Shown: positions 24,694 to 35,034, counted from the stretch's first letter. The stretch is 64,000 nucleotides of DNA from Pseudonocardia sp. ICBG1293 (GCF_020131355.1 NZ_JAHLEL010000044.1:62001-126000); one strand, 5' to 3'. A program made the numbers and translations. The notes: a model not told the origin generated them from the letters alone.

Positions 24694-26106
24694 GTGTCCA
24701 GCCCCGGCATCGACCCGGACGAGCTCGCGACCGCGCTGAAGGTACTGGCCCAGGTCGACGCGCTGCCGCCCGAACACCCCGACGCCGTGGTCGTGCGGCG
24801 GGCGACCGCGGGTATCTGGAAGTCGGTCCGGCTGCGGCGCCGCGCCGAGAAGCGGCGGTCCGAGAAGGTCTCCGACGAGGCCGCCACCGCGACCGGTGCG
24901 ACCGGGCGCATCGACGACGAGACCGCGGGCATCCCGCTGGTGTCGCACTCCCCCGGCGCGACCGCGGGCACGCTGCACCGCGCGCGGGGCTGCTACGTGT
25001 GCAAGACGCGCTACACCGTGGTCGACGCCTTCTACCACCAGCTGTGCCAGGACTGCGCCGCCGCGCACCGCGCCCACCGCGACGCCCGCACCGACCTGTC
25101 CGGGCGCCGCGCGCTGCTCACCGGCGGCCGCGCCAAGATCGGGATGTACATCGCGCTGCGGCTGCTGCGCGACGGCGCGCACCTGACGATCACCACCCGC
25201 TTCCCGCGCGACGCCGCCCGCCGCTTCGCCGCGCTGCCCGACGCGGCGCAGTGGCTGCACCGGCTCCGGGTGATCGGGGTCGACCTGCGCGACCCGGCCC
25301 AGGTCGTCGCCGTCGCCGACGAGGTCGCCGCCGCAGGCCCGCTGGACATCCTGGTCAACAACGCCGCGCAGACGGTGCGCCGCTCCCCCGGCTCGTACTC
25401 CGCGCTGGAGGCGGCCGAGCACGAGGAGCTCCCCGCGGGCGAGCTGCCCGAGATCGTGTCGTTCACCAGCGCCTCCCGCGAGCACCCGGTCCTGCTGGCC
25501 GGGGCGGTGCCGGGCGGCCGGGACCTGGCCGCACTGGCGACGACGGCCCGCTCGGCCTCCCCGGAGCGGATGGCGGCGGGCACCGCGGTCGACGCGGGCG
25601 GGCTGCTCCCCGACACCGCAGCGGTCAACAGCTGGGTCGACCACGTCCAGCACGTGGACCCGCTGGAGCTGCTGGAGGTGCAGCTGTGCAACCAGACGGC
25701 ACCGTTCGTGCTGGTGTCCCGGCTGCGCCCGGCGATGGCGGCGTCCACCGCGCGCAACAAGTACGTCGTGAACGTCTCGGCGATGGAGGGGGTGTTCGGC
25801 CGCGGCTACAAGGGGCCCGGTCACCCGCACACCAACATGGCCAAGGCCGCGCTGAACATGCTGACCCGCACCAGCGCCGGCGAGATGTTCGCGACCGACC
25901 GGATCCTGATGACGGCGGTGGACACCGGCTGGATCACCGACGAGCGGCCGCACCCGATGAAGCTGCGCCTGGCCGAGGAGGGGTTCCACGCCCCGCTCGA
26001 CCTCGCCGACGGCGCCGCCCGGGTCTACCACCCGATCGTCGCCGGCGAGTCCGGTGAGGACCTGCACGGAGTGTTCCTGAAGAACTACCGCGTGTCCTCC
26101 TGGTAG
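24694..26106 (+). CDS. SDR-fold protein with N-terminal CxxC-CxxC zinc-finger-like extension
   Basis: 470 residues, much longer than a classical 250-residue SDR. Residues 1-95 are charged and disordered-looking. C100, C103, C118 and C121 form a CYVC...CQDC zinc-ribbon-like knuckle. The Rossmann domain starts at about 135 with LLTGGRAKIGMYIALRLL (a variant of TGxxxGxG) and continues with NNAAQTVRR. The active-site region reads VNVSAMEG...HTNMAKAAL: the lysine (K384) is present, but the position four before it is Thr380, not the catalytic Tyr. NAD(P) binding is likely; ordinary SDR redox chemistry is doubtful. GTG 24694 has an AGGAG site. Function unknown. Confidence 0.8.
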   Translation: MSSPGIDPDELATALKVLAQVDALPPEHPDAVVVRRATAGIWKSVRLRRRAEKRRSEKVSDEAATATGATGRIDDETAGIPLVSHSPGATAGTLHRARGCYVCKTRYTVVDAFYHQLCQDCAAAHRAHRDARTDLSGRRALLTGGRAKIGMYIALRLLRDGAHLTITTRFPRDAARRFAALPDAAQWLHRLRVIGVDLRDPAQVVAVADEVAAAGPLDILVNNAAQTVRRSPGSYSALEAAEHEELPAGELPEIVSFTSASREHPVLLAGAVPGGRDLAALATTARSASPERMAAGTAVDAGGLLPDTAAVNSWVDHVQHVDPLELLEVQLCNQTAPFVLVSRLRPAMAASTARNKYVVNVSAMEGVFGRGYKGPGHPHTNMAKAALNMLTRTSAGEMFATDRILMTAVDTGWITDERPHPMKLRLAEEGFHAPLDLADGAARVYHPIVAGESGEDLHGVFLKNYRVSSW

Positions 26107-26153
26107 CGGGGTCTCGCCCGTCACCGTCGGGGGGCGCCGCTACCGTGCGGTGC

Positions 26154-29100
26154 GTGCTGGAGATCCATCGGGCCGAACGCGCCGACACCCTCGTGGAGGC
26201 GCTCGCCGACGTCCTGGCGGTCGGCTCGGGCGACCCGTTCGCCGCCGAGACCGTCGCGGTCCCCGAGCGGGGGGTGGAGCGGTGGCTGGCCCAGCGGCTC
26301 GCACACCGGCTCGGCGCGGGCACCGGCAGCGGCGGGATCTGCGCGAACGTCCGGTTCCCGGCCCCGGCCGCGCTGCTCGGCGGGGTCGTCGCGCACGTCA
26401 CCGGCACCGACCCGGCGACCGACCCGTGGTCACCCGGCCGGTCGGTGTGGCCGCTGCTGGAGCTGATCGACCAGGCCGTCGCCGGGGCGGCGGACACCCG
26501 GTTCACCGCACTCGCCGCCCACCTGGAGCGGGGCGGGCACGGCCGCCGCTACGCGCTCGCCCGCACCCTGGCCGGGCTGTTCGGCTCCTACGCCACCCAC
26601 CGCCCCGAGCTGCTGCGCCGCTGGCACGCCGGTCAGGACGCGGTGCCCGCCGACCTGGGCTGGCAGCCGGAGCTGTGGCGCCGGCTGCACGCCGCGCTCG
26701 GTGTCCCCGGACCGGCCGAGCGGCTCGACACCGCGGTCGCCCGGCTGCGCGCGGGCGCCGACCCGGGCCCGGAGATCGGGCCCCGGCTGTCGCTGTTCGG
26801 CCCGACCCGGCTCGCCGCCGAGCACCTCGCCGTGCTGGAGGCGCTCGCCGCGCACCGGGAGGTCCACCTGTGGCTGCCGCACCCGTCGCCCGTGATGTGG
26901 GAGGCGGTGCGCGCCGGCCGGGCGGCGGGGGTGCCGTCGCGGGCCGCCGACACCAGCGCCGAGGCCGTGCGCCACCCGCTGCTGCGCTCGCTCGGCCGCG
27001 ACACCCGGGAGCTGGCGCTGCGGCTGCCCGCGGCCGGGCGCGGCGTGACCGACACCCACCACCCGGCCCCGGCCGACACCGGCCCGCCGACCCTGCTCCG
27101 CCGCCTGCAGACCGCCCTGAGCGACGACGCCGTGCCGCCCGCCCCCGCGGACCGGCCGCTGCTCGACCCGGCCGACCGCAGCGTCGCGCTGCACTCCTGC
27201 CACGGGCCGGACCGGCAGGTCGAGGTGCTGCGGGAGGTGCTGCTCGGCCTGCTCGCCGCCGACCCGGACCTGGAACCGCGCGACATCATCGTCATGTGCC
27301 CGGACATCGAGGTGTTCGCGCCGCTGATCACCGCGTCGTTCGGCCTCGCGCCGGACGCGGACACCCCGGACGGTGCCGGTCCCTCCCGCGACGAGCTGCA
27401 CCCCGGGCACCGCCTGCGGGTGCGCCTGGCCGACCGCGCGCTGCGCCAGGCGAACCCGCTGCTGGGCACCGTGTCGTCGCTGCTGGAGCTGGCGGGGTCG
27501 CGGGTCAGCGCCTCCCAGGTGCTCGACCTGGTCGCCTCGGCCCCGGTGCGACGGCGCTTCCGCTTCGACGACGACGCGTTGGAGCGGGTCGCCGAGCTGG
27601 TCACCGCGGCGGGGGTGCGGTGGGGCCTCGACGCCGCGCACCGCAGGCCCTACCGGCTCGACGGCGTCGAGCAGAACACCTGGCGGGCCGGGCTGGACCG
27701 GATGCTCGTCGGCGTCGCGATGGCCGAGACCCCGGGCGCCCCGGCCTGGCTGGGCACCGCGCTGCCGCTGGACGAGGTCGACTCCTCCGACGTCGACCTG
27801 GTCGGGCGGCTCGCCGAGTTCGTCGACCGGCTCGCGACGGTGCTCGCCGCGCTGCGCGGGCCGCAGCCGTTGTCGGTCTGGGTGGACGCGCTGGCCGAGG
27901 GGCTGTCCGCGCTGACCGACACCACCCCCGCCGACGCCTGGCAGGCCGGGCAGGCCCGCGCGGAGCTGGCCGACGTCGTCGCCTCCGCGGGGCCGCAGGC
28001 CGCCACCGTCGACCTCGACCTGCCCGACGTGCGCGGGCTGCTCGCCGAGCGGCTGCGGGGGCGGCCCAGCCGGGCGGACTTCCGGACCGGCACGCTGACC
28101 GTCGCGACGCTGGTGCCGATGCGGGCCGTCCCGCACAAGGTGGTGTGCCTGCTGGGCTGCGACGACGGGGTGTTCCCCCGCGCCGGTACCCCCGACGGGG
28201 ACGACGTGCTGGCCCGCGACCCGGTGGTCGGTGAGCGCGACCCGCGCGGGGAGGACCGCCAGCTGCTGCTCGACGCGATCTGCTCGGCCACCCGGCACCT
28301 GGTCGTGGTGTCGTCCGGGGCCGACGAGCGCACCGGCGCCGACCGGCCGCCGTCGGTGCCCGTCGGGGAGCTGTGCGACGCGATCGACGCCTGCGTGCGG
28401 ACCGGGTCGGGCAGGACGGCGTCCCGGGCGTTGCGGGCGCGGCACCCCTTGCAGCCCTTCGACCCGCGCAACTTCGCCACCGGCGAGCTGCTGGCCGAGG
28501 GTCCCTTCAGCTTCGACCGGGCCGCGCTGCGCGGCGCCGAGGCCGCGGCCGGGCCGCGCACCGTCGTCCCGCTGTTCGGCACGACCCCGCTGCCGCCGCC
28601 CGAGGAGCCGCCGGACGGCGTGGTCGACCTCGACGAGCTGGTCGCGTTCGTCGAGCACCCGGTGCGGGCCTTCCTGCGCCAGCGGGTGCGGGTGCTGCCG
28701 CCGGAGGAGAACGTCGAGCCCGACGACGCGCTGCCGGTCGAGCTCGACGGCCTGGCCACGTGGAGGATCGGGGACCGGCTGCTGGCCGACCGGCTGGCCG
28801 GCGCCGCGCCGCAGGCCGTCGCCCGGGCCGAGACGCTGCGCGGGGACCTGCCGCCCGGCGGGATCGGGCACCGGGTGCTGACCGAGGTCGGCGGGCAGGT
28901 CGAGCCCCTGGTCGCCGCCGCCGCGGCGGTCGCGACCGGCGAGGCGGGCTCGCAGGACCTCGTCGCACAGCTCACCGGCACGCCCGAGGACGGCCGGGCC
29001 GTCGCCGGGACGGTGCCGGGCCTGCACGGCGACGTCGTGGTGCGGGTCGAGTACTCGCGGCTCAAGGCCAAGCACCGGCTGCGCGCGTGGGTGCAGCTGC

Positions 29101-29531
29101 TCGCGCTGGCCGCCGCCCATCCCGACCGGCCCTGGACCACCGTGACCGTCGGGCGCGGGCCCGGCGGCGCCGCCCGCTCGGTACTGGGCCCGGTCGAGCC
29201 GGGGCTGGCCCGCCGTACCCTGGCCGACCTGGTCGCGCTGCGTCGCGAGGGGCTGCGGGCACCGCTGCCGCTGCCGACCGACGCCGCCGCCGTCTACGCC
29301 CGCAACCGTGCCCGCGGGGTGGTCCCGGCCAACGCGTTCGCCGCCGCGGAGAGCGAGTGGTCGCGCTTCGAGCACACCGAGGCCCCGCACGTCTTCGTCC
29401 GGGGCGCCGCCGGGGGCCCCCTGGTGGTCCGTCCCGAGCCCGGCGCCGGGGCCGAGCCCACCCGCTTCGGGGAGCTCGCCGTGCGGCTGTGGGCACCGCT
29501 GCTCGACCACGAGAGGCAGGACGCGCCGTGA
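26154..29531 (+). CDS. recC: Exodeoxyribonuclease V gamma subunit RecC
   Basis: About 1125 residues. The N-terminus VLEIHRAERADTLVEALADVL is typical RecC; the middle has an SF1-like but motor-inactive helicase fold (VERWLAQRLA, IIVMCPDIEVFAPLI, LLGCDDGVFPR). RecC holds the complex together and scans for the recombination hotspot. I take GTG 26154, seven bases after TACCGT (26141-26146), rather than GTG 26145, because RecC proteins begin here; the mRNA is probably leaderless. The stop overlaps the recB start (GTGA). Confidence 0.92.
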   Translation: MLEIHRAERADTLVEALADVLAVGSGDPFAAETVAVPERGVERWLAQRLAHRLGAGTGSGGICANVRFPAPAALLGGVVAHVTGTDPATDPWSPGRSVWPLLELIDQAVAGAADTRFTALAAHLERGGHGRRYALARTLAGLFGSYATHRPELLRRWHAGQDAVPADLGWQPELWRRLHAALGVPGPAERLDTAVARLRAGADPGPEIGPRLSLFGPTRLAAEHLAVLEALAAHREVHLWLPHPSPVMWEAVRAGRAAGVPSRAADTSAEAVRHPLLRSLGRDTRELALRLPAAGRGVTDTHHPAPADTGPPTLLRRLQTALSDDAVPPAPADRPLLDPADRSVALHSCHGPDRQVEVLREVLLGLLAADPDLEPRDIIVMCPDIEVFAPLITASFGLAPDADTPDGAGPSRDELHPGHRLRVRLADRALRQANPLLGTVSSLLELAGSRVSASQVLDLVASAPVRRRFRFDDDALERVAELVTAAGVRWGLDAAHRRPYRLDGVEQNTWRAGLDRMLVGVAMAETPGAPAWLGTALPLDEVDSSDVDLVGRLAEFVDRLATVLAALRGPQPLSVWVDALAEGLSALTDTTPADAWQAGQARAELADVVASAGPQAATVDLDLPDVRGLLAERLRGRPSRADFRTGTLTVATLVPMRAVPHKVVCLLGCDDGVFPRAGTPDGDDVLARDPVVGERDPRGEDRQLLLDAICSATRHLVVVSSGADERTGADRPPSVPVGELCDAIDACVRTGSGRTASRALRARHPLQPFDPRNFATGELLAEGPFSFDRAALRGAEAAAGPRTVVPLFGTTPLPPPEEPPDGVVDLDELVAFVEHPVRAFLRQRVRVLPPEENVEPDDALPVELDGLATWRIGDRLLADRLAGAAPQAVARAETLRGDLPPGGIGHRVLTEVGGQVEPLVAAAAAVATGEAGSQDLVAQLTGTPEDGRAVAGTVPGLHGDVVVRVEYSRLKAKHRLRAWVQLLALAAAHPDRPWTTVTVGRGPGGAARSVLGPVEPGLARRTLADLVALRREGLRAPLPLPTDAAAVYARNRARGVVPANAFAAAESEWSRFEHTEAPHVFVRGAAGGPLVVRPEPGAGAEPTRFGELAVRLWAPLLDHERQDAP

Positions 29532-32500
29532 GCACGAGTCTCCTGTCCGCACCGACCTTCTCCGTCGACGGCCCGCTGCCGACCGGCACCGTGGTGCTGG
29601 AGGCGAGTGCGGGGACGGGCAAGACCTACACGATCGCCGCGCTGGCGACCCGCTACGTCGCCGAGGGCGTCGCCGACCTGGATCGGCTGATGCTGGTCAC
29701 CTTCGGCCGCGACGCCACCCAGGAGCTGCGCGAACGGGTCCGGGAACGCCTGGTCGGCACCGAACGGGCGCTGGCCGCCGTGCTCGCCGGCGCCAGCCCG
29801 CCCGCCCGCGACGCCGACCCGGTCGTCGCGCACCTGGCCGCGACCGACCCGGCCGAGCTGGAGCGGCGCCGGGACCGGCTGGCGGCGGCGTCGGCGTCCT
29901 TCGACGCGGCGACCATCGCCACCACCCACCAGTTCTGCATGCAGATGCTCGCCGGGCTGGGCGTGGCCGGGGACAACGACCCGGACGCGGAGTTCGTCGA
30001 CCACGTCGACGACGTGGTCACCGAGGTCGTCGACGACTTCTACGTGCGCAAGTACGCCGCCCCGAACGCCGGCCGCCCGGCGTTCGACCGGGCCGCGGCC
30101 CTCGCGCTGGCCCGGCGCGCCGTCGGCGACCCGCAGGCCGAGCTGGAGCCCCGCGACGCCGACCCGGCCACCCCGGCCGCGACCCGCCACGGCTTCGCCA
30201 CCGCGGTGCGCCGGGAGGTCGACGCCCGCAAGCGCCGCTCACGCATCTACAGCTACGACGACATGCTCACCCGGCTCGCCGCGGCGCTGCGGGACCCGGT
30301 CCGCGGCCCCGCCGCCCGGGAACGGCTGCGGTCGCGGTTCTCGGTGGTGCTCGTCGACGAGTTCCAGGACACCGACCCGCTGCAGTGGGAGATCCTCTCC
30401 CTGGCGTTCCACTCCGCCCCGGACACCACCCTGGTCCTGATCGGCGACCCCAAGCAGGCCATCTACGCCTTCCGGGGCGCCGACGTGCACAGCTACCTGC
30501 GGGCCGCCGAGGAGGCGGCGGCCACCCGCACCCTGTCGACCAACCGCCGCAGCGACGCCGCCCTGCTCACCGCTCTGGACGGGGTGTTCGGCGAGGCCGC
30601 CCTCGGCGACACCGGGATCGTCGTGCACCCGGTCCAGGCCCACCACACCGGCCGACGGCTCACCGCCCGCCACGACGCCCCGCTGCGGCTGCGGCTGGTC
30701 GACCGGGACCGGCTCGACCTGACCGGGCGCGGCCTGGCCCGGGCCAAGGGCGCCCGTGCGGTCGTGGCGCGTGACGTCGCCGTCGACCTGTCCCGGCTGC
30801 TCGACGGCACCGCCACGTTCGCGGGCGGACGGCTGCGTCCCGGGCAGGTCGCGGTGCTGGTCCGGACCAACGCCCAGGGGCTGCTGGTGCGCGACGCCTG
30901 CGCCGCGGCCGGGGTCCCCGCCGTGCTCACCGGCTCGACCAGCGTCTTCACCACGCCGGTGGCCGCGGAGTGGCTGACGCTGCTGGAGGCCGTCGAGCAA
31001 CCGCAGCGCTCGATGCGGCTGCGCGCCGCGGCGCTGACCCGCTTCGTCGGCCACACCGTGGCCGACCTCTGCGGGCCCGACGCCGAGCGCCTGGTCGACC
31101 AGCTCGGAGCGGACCTGCGCGCCTGGCACCAGGTCCTCGCCGAGCGCGGGGTCGCCGCCCTGCAGGAGGCGGTGTTCGCCCGCTACGCCCCCGCCGAGCG
31201 GCTGCTGCGCAGCCCCGACGGGGAGCGCGACCTGACCGACGTACGGCACGTCGGCCAGGTGCTGCACTCCGCGGCGCTGGAGCGCCACCTGGGCCCGACC
31301 GCGCTCACCGAGTGGCTGCGGCACCGGATCGGCGAGGCCGCCCGCGACACCTCCGCCGAACGGAGCCGCAGGCTGGAGTCCGACGCCGACGCCGTCCAGA
31401 TCGTCACGGTGCACCGGTCCAAGGGGCTCGAGTTCCCGGTGGTGTACCTGCCGTTCGCGTGGGACCGCTGGGTCGACGACCGGCCCGAGACGCTGCTCTA
31501 CCACGACACCCCCGCCGGTGGGGACGGGCAGCGACGGCTCCTCGACGTCGGCGGGTCGACCGGTCCGGACCGCACCCGGCGGATCGTGCTGCACCAGGCT
31601 GAGGAGGCGGGCGAGGACCTCCGGCTGCTCTACGTGGCGCTCACCCGCGCCTGCAGCCAGGTCGTCGCCTGGTGGGTCCCGGGGACGACGACCGCGGCGT
31701 CGTCGCTGCACCGGGTGCTGTTCGGGCACGCCGGCCCCGGCGTGGAGCCCGCGGCGACCGCGAAGGTCCCGGGCGACGCGAACGCGCTGGCGTTCCTGCG
31801 CGACCGGCTCACCCCGGCCGGCGCGTCGGTGGAGACCCTGCACGACCGCGACCCCGCCGAGCGCGTGCCGGAGCCGCCCCGCGACGGGCTGGCCGTCGCG
31901 ACGTTCGCCCGCGCCCTCGACACCGCGTGGCGACGCACGTCCTACACCGCGCTGACCGCGGCCGCCCACGCCGCGCACCATCCGCACCCGGCCCTCGACA
32001 CCGAGCCGGAGCCGGCCGCGACCGCACCGGGGGTGCTGACCGAGCCCGAGGACGAGGGCATCGTCGACGAGCCCTCCGCCCCGCCACCCGGTGCGGGGCC
32101 GGTCGCGTCCGCGGCGCCGGACGGGGCCGACCCGGCGGCGTTCCCCTCCCCCATGGCCGCCCTCCCCTCGGGCACCGGGTTCGGCACCCTGGTGCACGCC
32201 GTGCTGGAGCACCTCGACACCACCACGGCCGCCGACGGCGACCCCGCGCTGCGCGCGGAGGTGGTCGCACACGTCACCGAGGAGCTGCGCCACCAGCCCG
32301 CCGACCTCGACCCCGACGAGCTCGCCGAGGCACTCGTCCCGGTTCTGCGGACCCCGCTCGGGCCGATCGCGTCCGGGCTGGCGCTGGCCGACGTCGCACC
32401 GCAGGACCGGTTGTCCGAGCTCGACTTCGAGCTGCCGCTGTGCGGCGGGGACACCCCCTCGGGGCGGCTCACCCTGTCCGGGCTCGCCGCCGCCGTGCGC

Positions 32501-33007
32501 AGGCACCTGGGCCCCGGCGACCCGCTGCACGGCTACGCCGACCTCCTCGACTCCCCCGACCTCGCCGGACAGCCGCTGCGCGGCTACCTCACCGGCAGCA
32601 TCGACTCGGTGCTGCGGGTGCGGGACGCGACCGGCGAACGGTTCCTCGTGGTCGACTACAAGACGAACTGGCTGGGGCCGGTCGGACCGTCCGGGCGGGA
32701 CCCGCTGACGGCGGCGCACTACACCGCCGACCGGCTGGCCGCGGCGATGGCCGATGCGCACTACCCGCTGCAGGCGTTGCTCTACGCCGTCGCGCTGCAC
32801 CGCTTCCTGCGGTGGCGACTGCCCGGCTACGACTCGCAGGTCCATCTCGGCGGGGTCGGATACCTGTTCCTGCGCGGTATGTGCGGCCCGGACACCCCGG
32901 TCACCGGGTCCGGTCCACTGGCCGCACCGTGCGGTGTGTTCGCCTGGCGACCGCCCGCCGCCCTGGTCGAGGAACTGTCGGAGCTGCTGGACGGAGGCAC
33001 CCCGTGA
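29528..33007 (+). CDS. recB: Exodeoxyribonuclease V beta subunit RecB
   Basis: 1159 residues: an SF1A 3'-5' helicase plus a C-terminal nuclease. Motifs in order: EASAGTGKTYTIAAL (Walker A, near residue 30), VDEFQDTDPLQWEI (motif II), GDPKQAIYAFRGAD (motif III), VHRSKGLEFPVVYLP (motif V) and LLYVALTRA (motif VI). The nuclease motif VVDYKTNWLG places the catalytic Asp-Lys at residues 1043-1045. The linker between the two (about residues 820-880) is acidic and Pro-rich. The gene overlaps recC and recD by four bases each, giving strict coupling of the three subunits. Confidence 0.95.
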   Translation: MSTSLLSAPTFSVDGPLPTGTVVLEASAGTGKTYTIAALATRYVAEGVADLDRLMLVTFGRDATQELRERVRERLVGTERALAAVLAGASPPARDADPVVAHLAATDPAELERRRDRLAAASASFDAATIATTHQFCMQMLAGLGVAGDNDPDAEFVDHVDDVVTEVVDDFYVRKYAAPNAGRPAFDRAAALALARRAVGDPQAELEPRDADPATPAATRHGFATAVRREVDARKRRSRIYSYDDMLTRLAAALRDPVRGPAARERLRSRFSVVLVDEFQDTDPLQWEILSLAFHSAPDTTLVLIGDPKQAIYAFRGADVHSYLRAAEEAAATRTLSTNRRSDAALLTALDGVFGEAALGDTGIVVHPVQAHHTGRRLTARHDAPLRLRLVDRDRLDLTGRGLARAKGARAVVARDVAVDLSRLLDGTATFAGGRLRPGQVAVLVRTNAQGLLVRDACAAAGVPAVLTGSTSVFTTPVAAEWLTLLEAVEQPQRSMRLRAAALTRFVGHTVADLCGPDAERLVDQLGADLRAWHQVLAERGVAALQEAVFARYAPAERLLRSPDGERDLTDVRHVGQVLHSAALERHLGPTALTEWLRHRIGEAARDTSAERSRRLESDADAVQIVTVHRSKGLEFPVVYLPFAWDRWVDDRPETLLYHDTPAGGDGQRRLLDVGGSTGPDRTRRIVLHQAEEAGEDLRLLYVALTRACSQVVAWWVPGTTTAASSLHRVLFGHAGPGVEPAATAKVPGDANALAFLRDRLTPAGASVETLHDRDPAERVPEPPRDGLAVATFARALDTAWRRTSYTALTAAAHAAHHPHPALDTEPEPAATAPGVLTEPEDEGIVDEPSAPPPGAGPVASAAPDGADPAAFPSPMAALPSGTGFGTLVHAVLEHLDTTTAADGDPALRAEVVAHVTEELRHQPADLDPDELAEALVPVLRTPLGPIASGLALADVAPQDRLSELDFELPLCGGDTPSGRLTLSGLAAAVRRHLGPGDPLHGYADLLDSPDLAGQPLRGYLTGSIDSVLRVRDATGERFLVVDYKTNWLGPVGPSGRDPLTAAHYTADRLAAAMADAHYPLQALLYAVALHRFLRWRLPGYDSQVHLGGVGYLFLRGMCGPDTPVTGSGPLAAPCGVFAWRPPAALVEELSELLDGGTP

Positions 33008-35010
33008 CGACCGCACCCCCTGCCCCGGCGACGACGGCGCCGGCGGCCCCCGAGCGGGACCCGTTCGGTCCGCGGGCGGCACGCACCGCGACCGGGGTGC
33101 TCGCCGCGTTCAACGAGGCCGAGATCCTGGCCCCGGGCGACGTGCACGTCGCCCGGCGGCTCGCGGCGCTGGGCGGGCGCGGGGACCCGACCGGTGCCGG
33201 CGACCCGGCCGCCGCCGAGCCCGGACCGGTGGTGCTCGCCGCGGCGCTCGCCGTGCGCGCGATCCGCAACGGGTCGGTGTGCGTGGACCTGGCGAGTGCC
33301 GCGACCACGACCGCCGGGGAGGGCGAGGTCGCCGTCGACGTGTCCGGGCTGCCGTGGCCGGAGCCCGCCGCCTGGCGTGCGGAGTGCGCGGCCAGTCCCC
33401 TGGTCGCGCTCGGCGAGGACGGTCCCGCCGGGCGACCGCTGCGCCTGCTCGGTGACCTGCTCTACCTGGAGCGCTACTGGCAGGAGGAGGAGCTGGTCCG
33501 CCGCGGGTTCACCACGCGTGCCGGACCGGTCGCGGCCGTCGACCCCGACCGGTTGTGCGCGGCGCTGGACCGGCTGCTCGGCGACCCGGGTGCCGAACGG
33601 CAGCGCCTCGCGGCCGCGGTGGCGGCGCTGCGGCCGGTCACCGTCATCGCCGGCGGCCCCGGCACGGGCAAGACGACGACGGTCACGGCGCTGCTCGCCG
33701 TCCTGCACGACCTGCACCGCGCCACCGCCCCGCCCGGGGCACCGGACCTGCGGGTGGCGCTCGCCGCGCCGACCGGGAAGGCCGCGGCCCGGCTGACCCA
33801 GTCCGTCGCGGAGGCCCACCGGAGGCTGCCCGACGCCGACCGGGCCGCCGTCGCGGGGGCCACGGCGTCGACGCTGCACCGGTTGCTGGGCTCGCGCGGC
33901 ACCTCGGGCCGGTTCCGCCACCACCGCGGCAACCGGCTTCCGCACGACGTCGTGGTCGTCGACGAGACGTCGATGGTGTCGCTGACGATGATGGCGCGGC
34001 TGCTGGAGGCCGTCCGCCCCGACGCCCGGCTGGTGCTGGTCGGCGACCCGGACCAGCTCGCCTCGGTGGAGGCCGGTGCGGTGCTCGGCGACCTGGCCGC
34101 CGCCCGTGGCCCGGCCGAGCCCGCCCTGCAGGAGGCGCTGACCGCCTGCGGCGCGTTCCGCGTGGACCGGTCCGTGCCGGCCTCCGGTGCCGGGGCCGCC
34201 CCGGCGCCCGCCGAGCCCGGGCCGCCCGTCGTCGTGCGCAACGGGGTGGTGCGGCTGCACCGCAACTGGCGCTTCGGCGGCACGATCGCGGAGTTCGCCG
34301 CCGCCGTCCAGGGCGCCGACGCCGACGCCGCCGTCGCACTGCTCCGCGGTGGCGCGGCCGATCTCTCCTTCGTCGACGGCGACGCCGCCGAGATCGAACC
34401 GCGCCGGCTGGACACCTTCCGCCAGGACGTGACCCGGGCGGCGGTGGACGTCATCGGTGCGGCCGAGTCGGGGGACTCCGCGCAGGCCCTGCGGGTGCTC
34501 GACGACCACCGTGTCCTCTGCGCGCACCGGCGCGGCCCGCACGGGGTGACCCGCTGGACCGCCGAGATCGAGCGGTGGGTCGAGACCGAGCGGCCCGGCT
34601 TCGCCGCCGAGGCCCCCTGGTACCCGGGCCGTCCGCTGCTGGTCACCACGAACGACTACGACCTGGGCCTGTTCAACGGCGACACCGGGGTCGTGGTCCG
34701 GACCGCGGCCGGCCGCCGCGCGGTGTTCGCCCGCGACAACTCCTCCGTCGCGTTCGAGCCAGCCCGCCTGGGCGGGGTCGGCACCGTCCACGCGATGACG
34801 GTGCACCGCAGCCAGGGCAGCCAGTTCAAGCGGATCACCGTGGTGCTGCCGCCCGCGGACTCGCCGCTGATGACCCGCGAGCTGCTCTACACCGCCGTCA
34901 CCCGGGCGAAGGAGTCCGTGCGGATCATCGGCACCGAGGAGGCGGTACGTGCCGCGATCGCACGCCCGGCCGGGCGTGCGAGCGGACTGCAGCAGCGCCT
35001 CGGGACCTGA
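33004..35010 (+). CDS. recD: Exodeoxyribonuclease V alpha subunit RecD
   Basis: 668 residues; a 5'-3' SF1B helicase. Walker A GGPGTGKTTTV lies near residue 217, motif II is VVVDETSMVSL, motif III GDPDQLASVEAGAVLGDL, and the C-terminal HRSQGSQFKRITVVLP and LLYTAVTRAKESV complete the set. An N-terminal domain of about 200 residues contacts RecC. GTG 33004 overlaps the recB stop. The stop codon is itself in the loop of a 7-bp hairpin. Confidence 0.95.
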   Translation: MTTAPPAPATTAPAAPERDPFGPRAARTATGVLAAFNEAEILAPGDVHVARRLAALGGRGDPTGAGDPAAAEPGPVVLAAALAVRAIRNGSVCVDLASAATTTAGEGEVAVDVSGLPWPEPAAWRAECAASPLVALGEDGPAGRPLRLLGDLLYLERYWQEEELVRRGFTTRAGPVAAVDPDRLCAALDRLLGDPGAERQRLAAAVAALRPVTVIAGGPGTGKTTTVTALLAVLHDLHRATAPPGAPDLRVALAAPTGKAAARLTQSVAEAHRRLPDADRAAVAGATASTLHRLLGSRGTSGRFRHHRGNRLPHDVVVVDETSMVSLTMMARLLEAVRPDARLVLVGDPDQLASVEAGAVLGDLAAARGPAEPALQEALTACGAFRVDRSVPASGAGAAPAPAEPGPPVVVRNGVVRLHRNWRFGGTIAEFAAAVQGADADAAVALLRGGAADLSFVDGDAAEIEPRRLDTFRQDVTRAAVDVIGAAESGDSAQALRVLDDHRVLCAHRRGPHGVTRWTAEIERWVETERPGFAAEAPWYPGRPLLVTTNDYDLGLFNGDTGVVVRTAAGRRAVFARDNSSVAFEPARLGGVGTVHAMTVHRSQGSQFKRITVVLPPADSPLMTRELLYTAVTRAKESVRIIGTEEAVRAAIARPAGRASGLQQRLGT

Positions 35011-35017
35011 GGTCCCG
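35001..35017. terminator. Hairpin with the recD stop codon in its loop
   Basis: CGGGACC-TGA-GGTCCCG: a perfect 7-bp stem whose three-base loop is the recD TGA. It lies in the 24-bp gap before the convergent membrane-protein gene and could terminate both. Confidence 0.55.
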
Positions 35018-35034
35018 GGCCGGCGCGGGCACCG

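Noticed and set aside
26430..29552. Long open frame antisense to recC
   Set aside because: Same reason: no recognisable domain, composition typical of a shadow, and recC is complete on the other strand.
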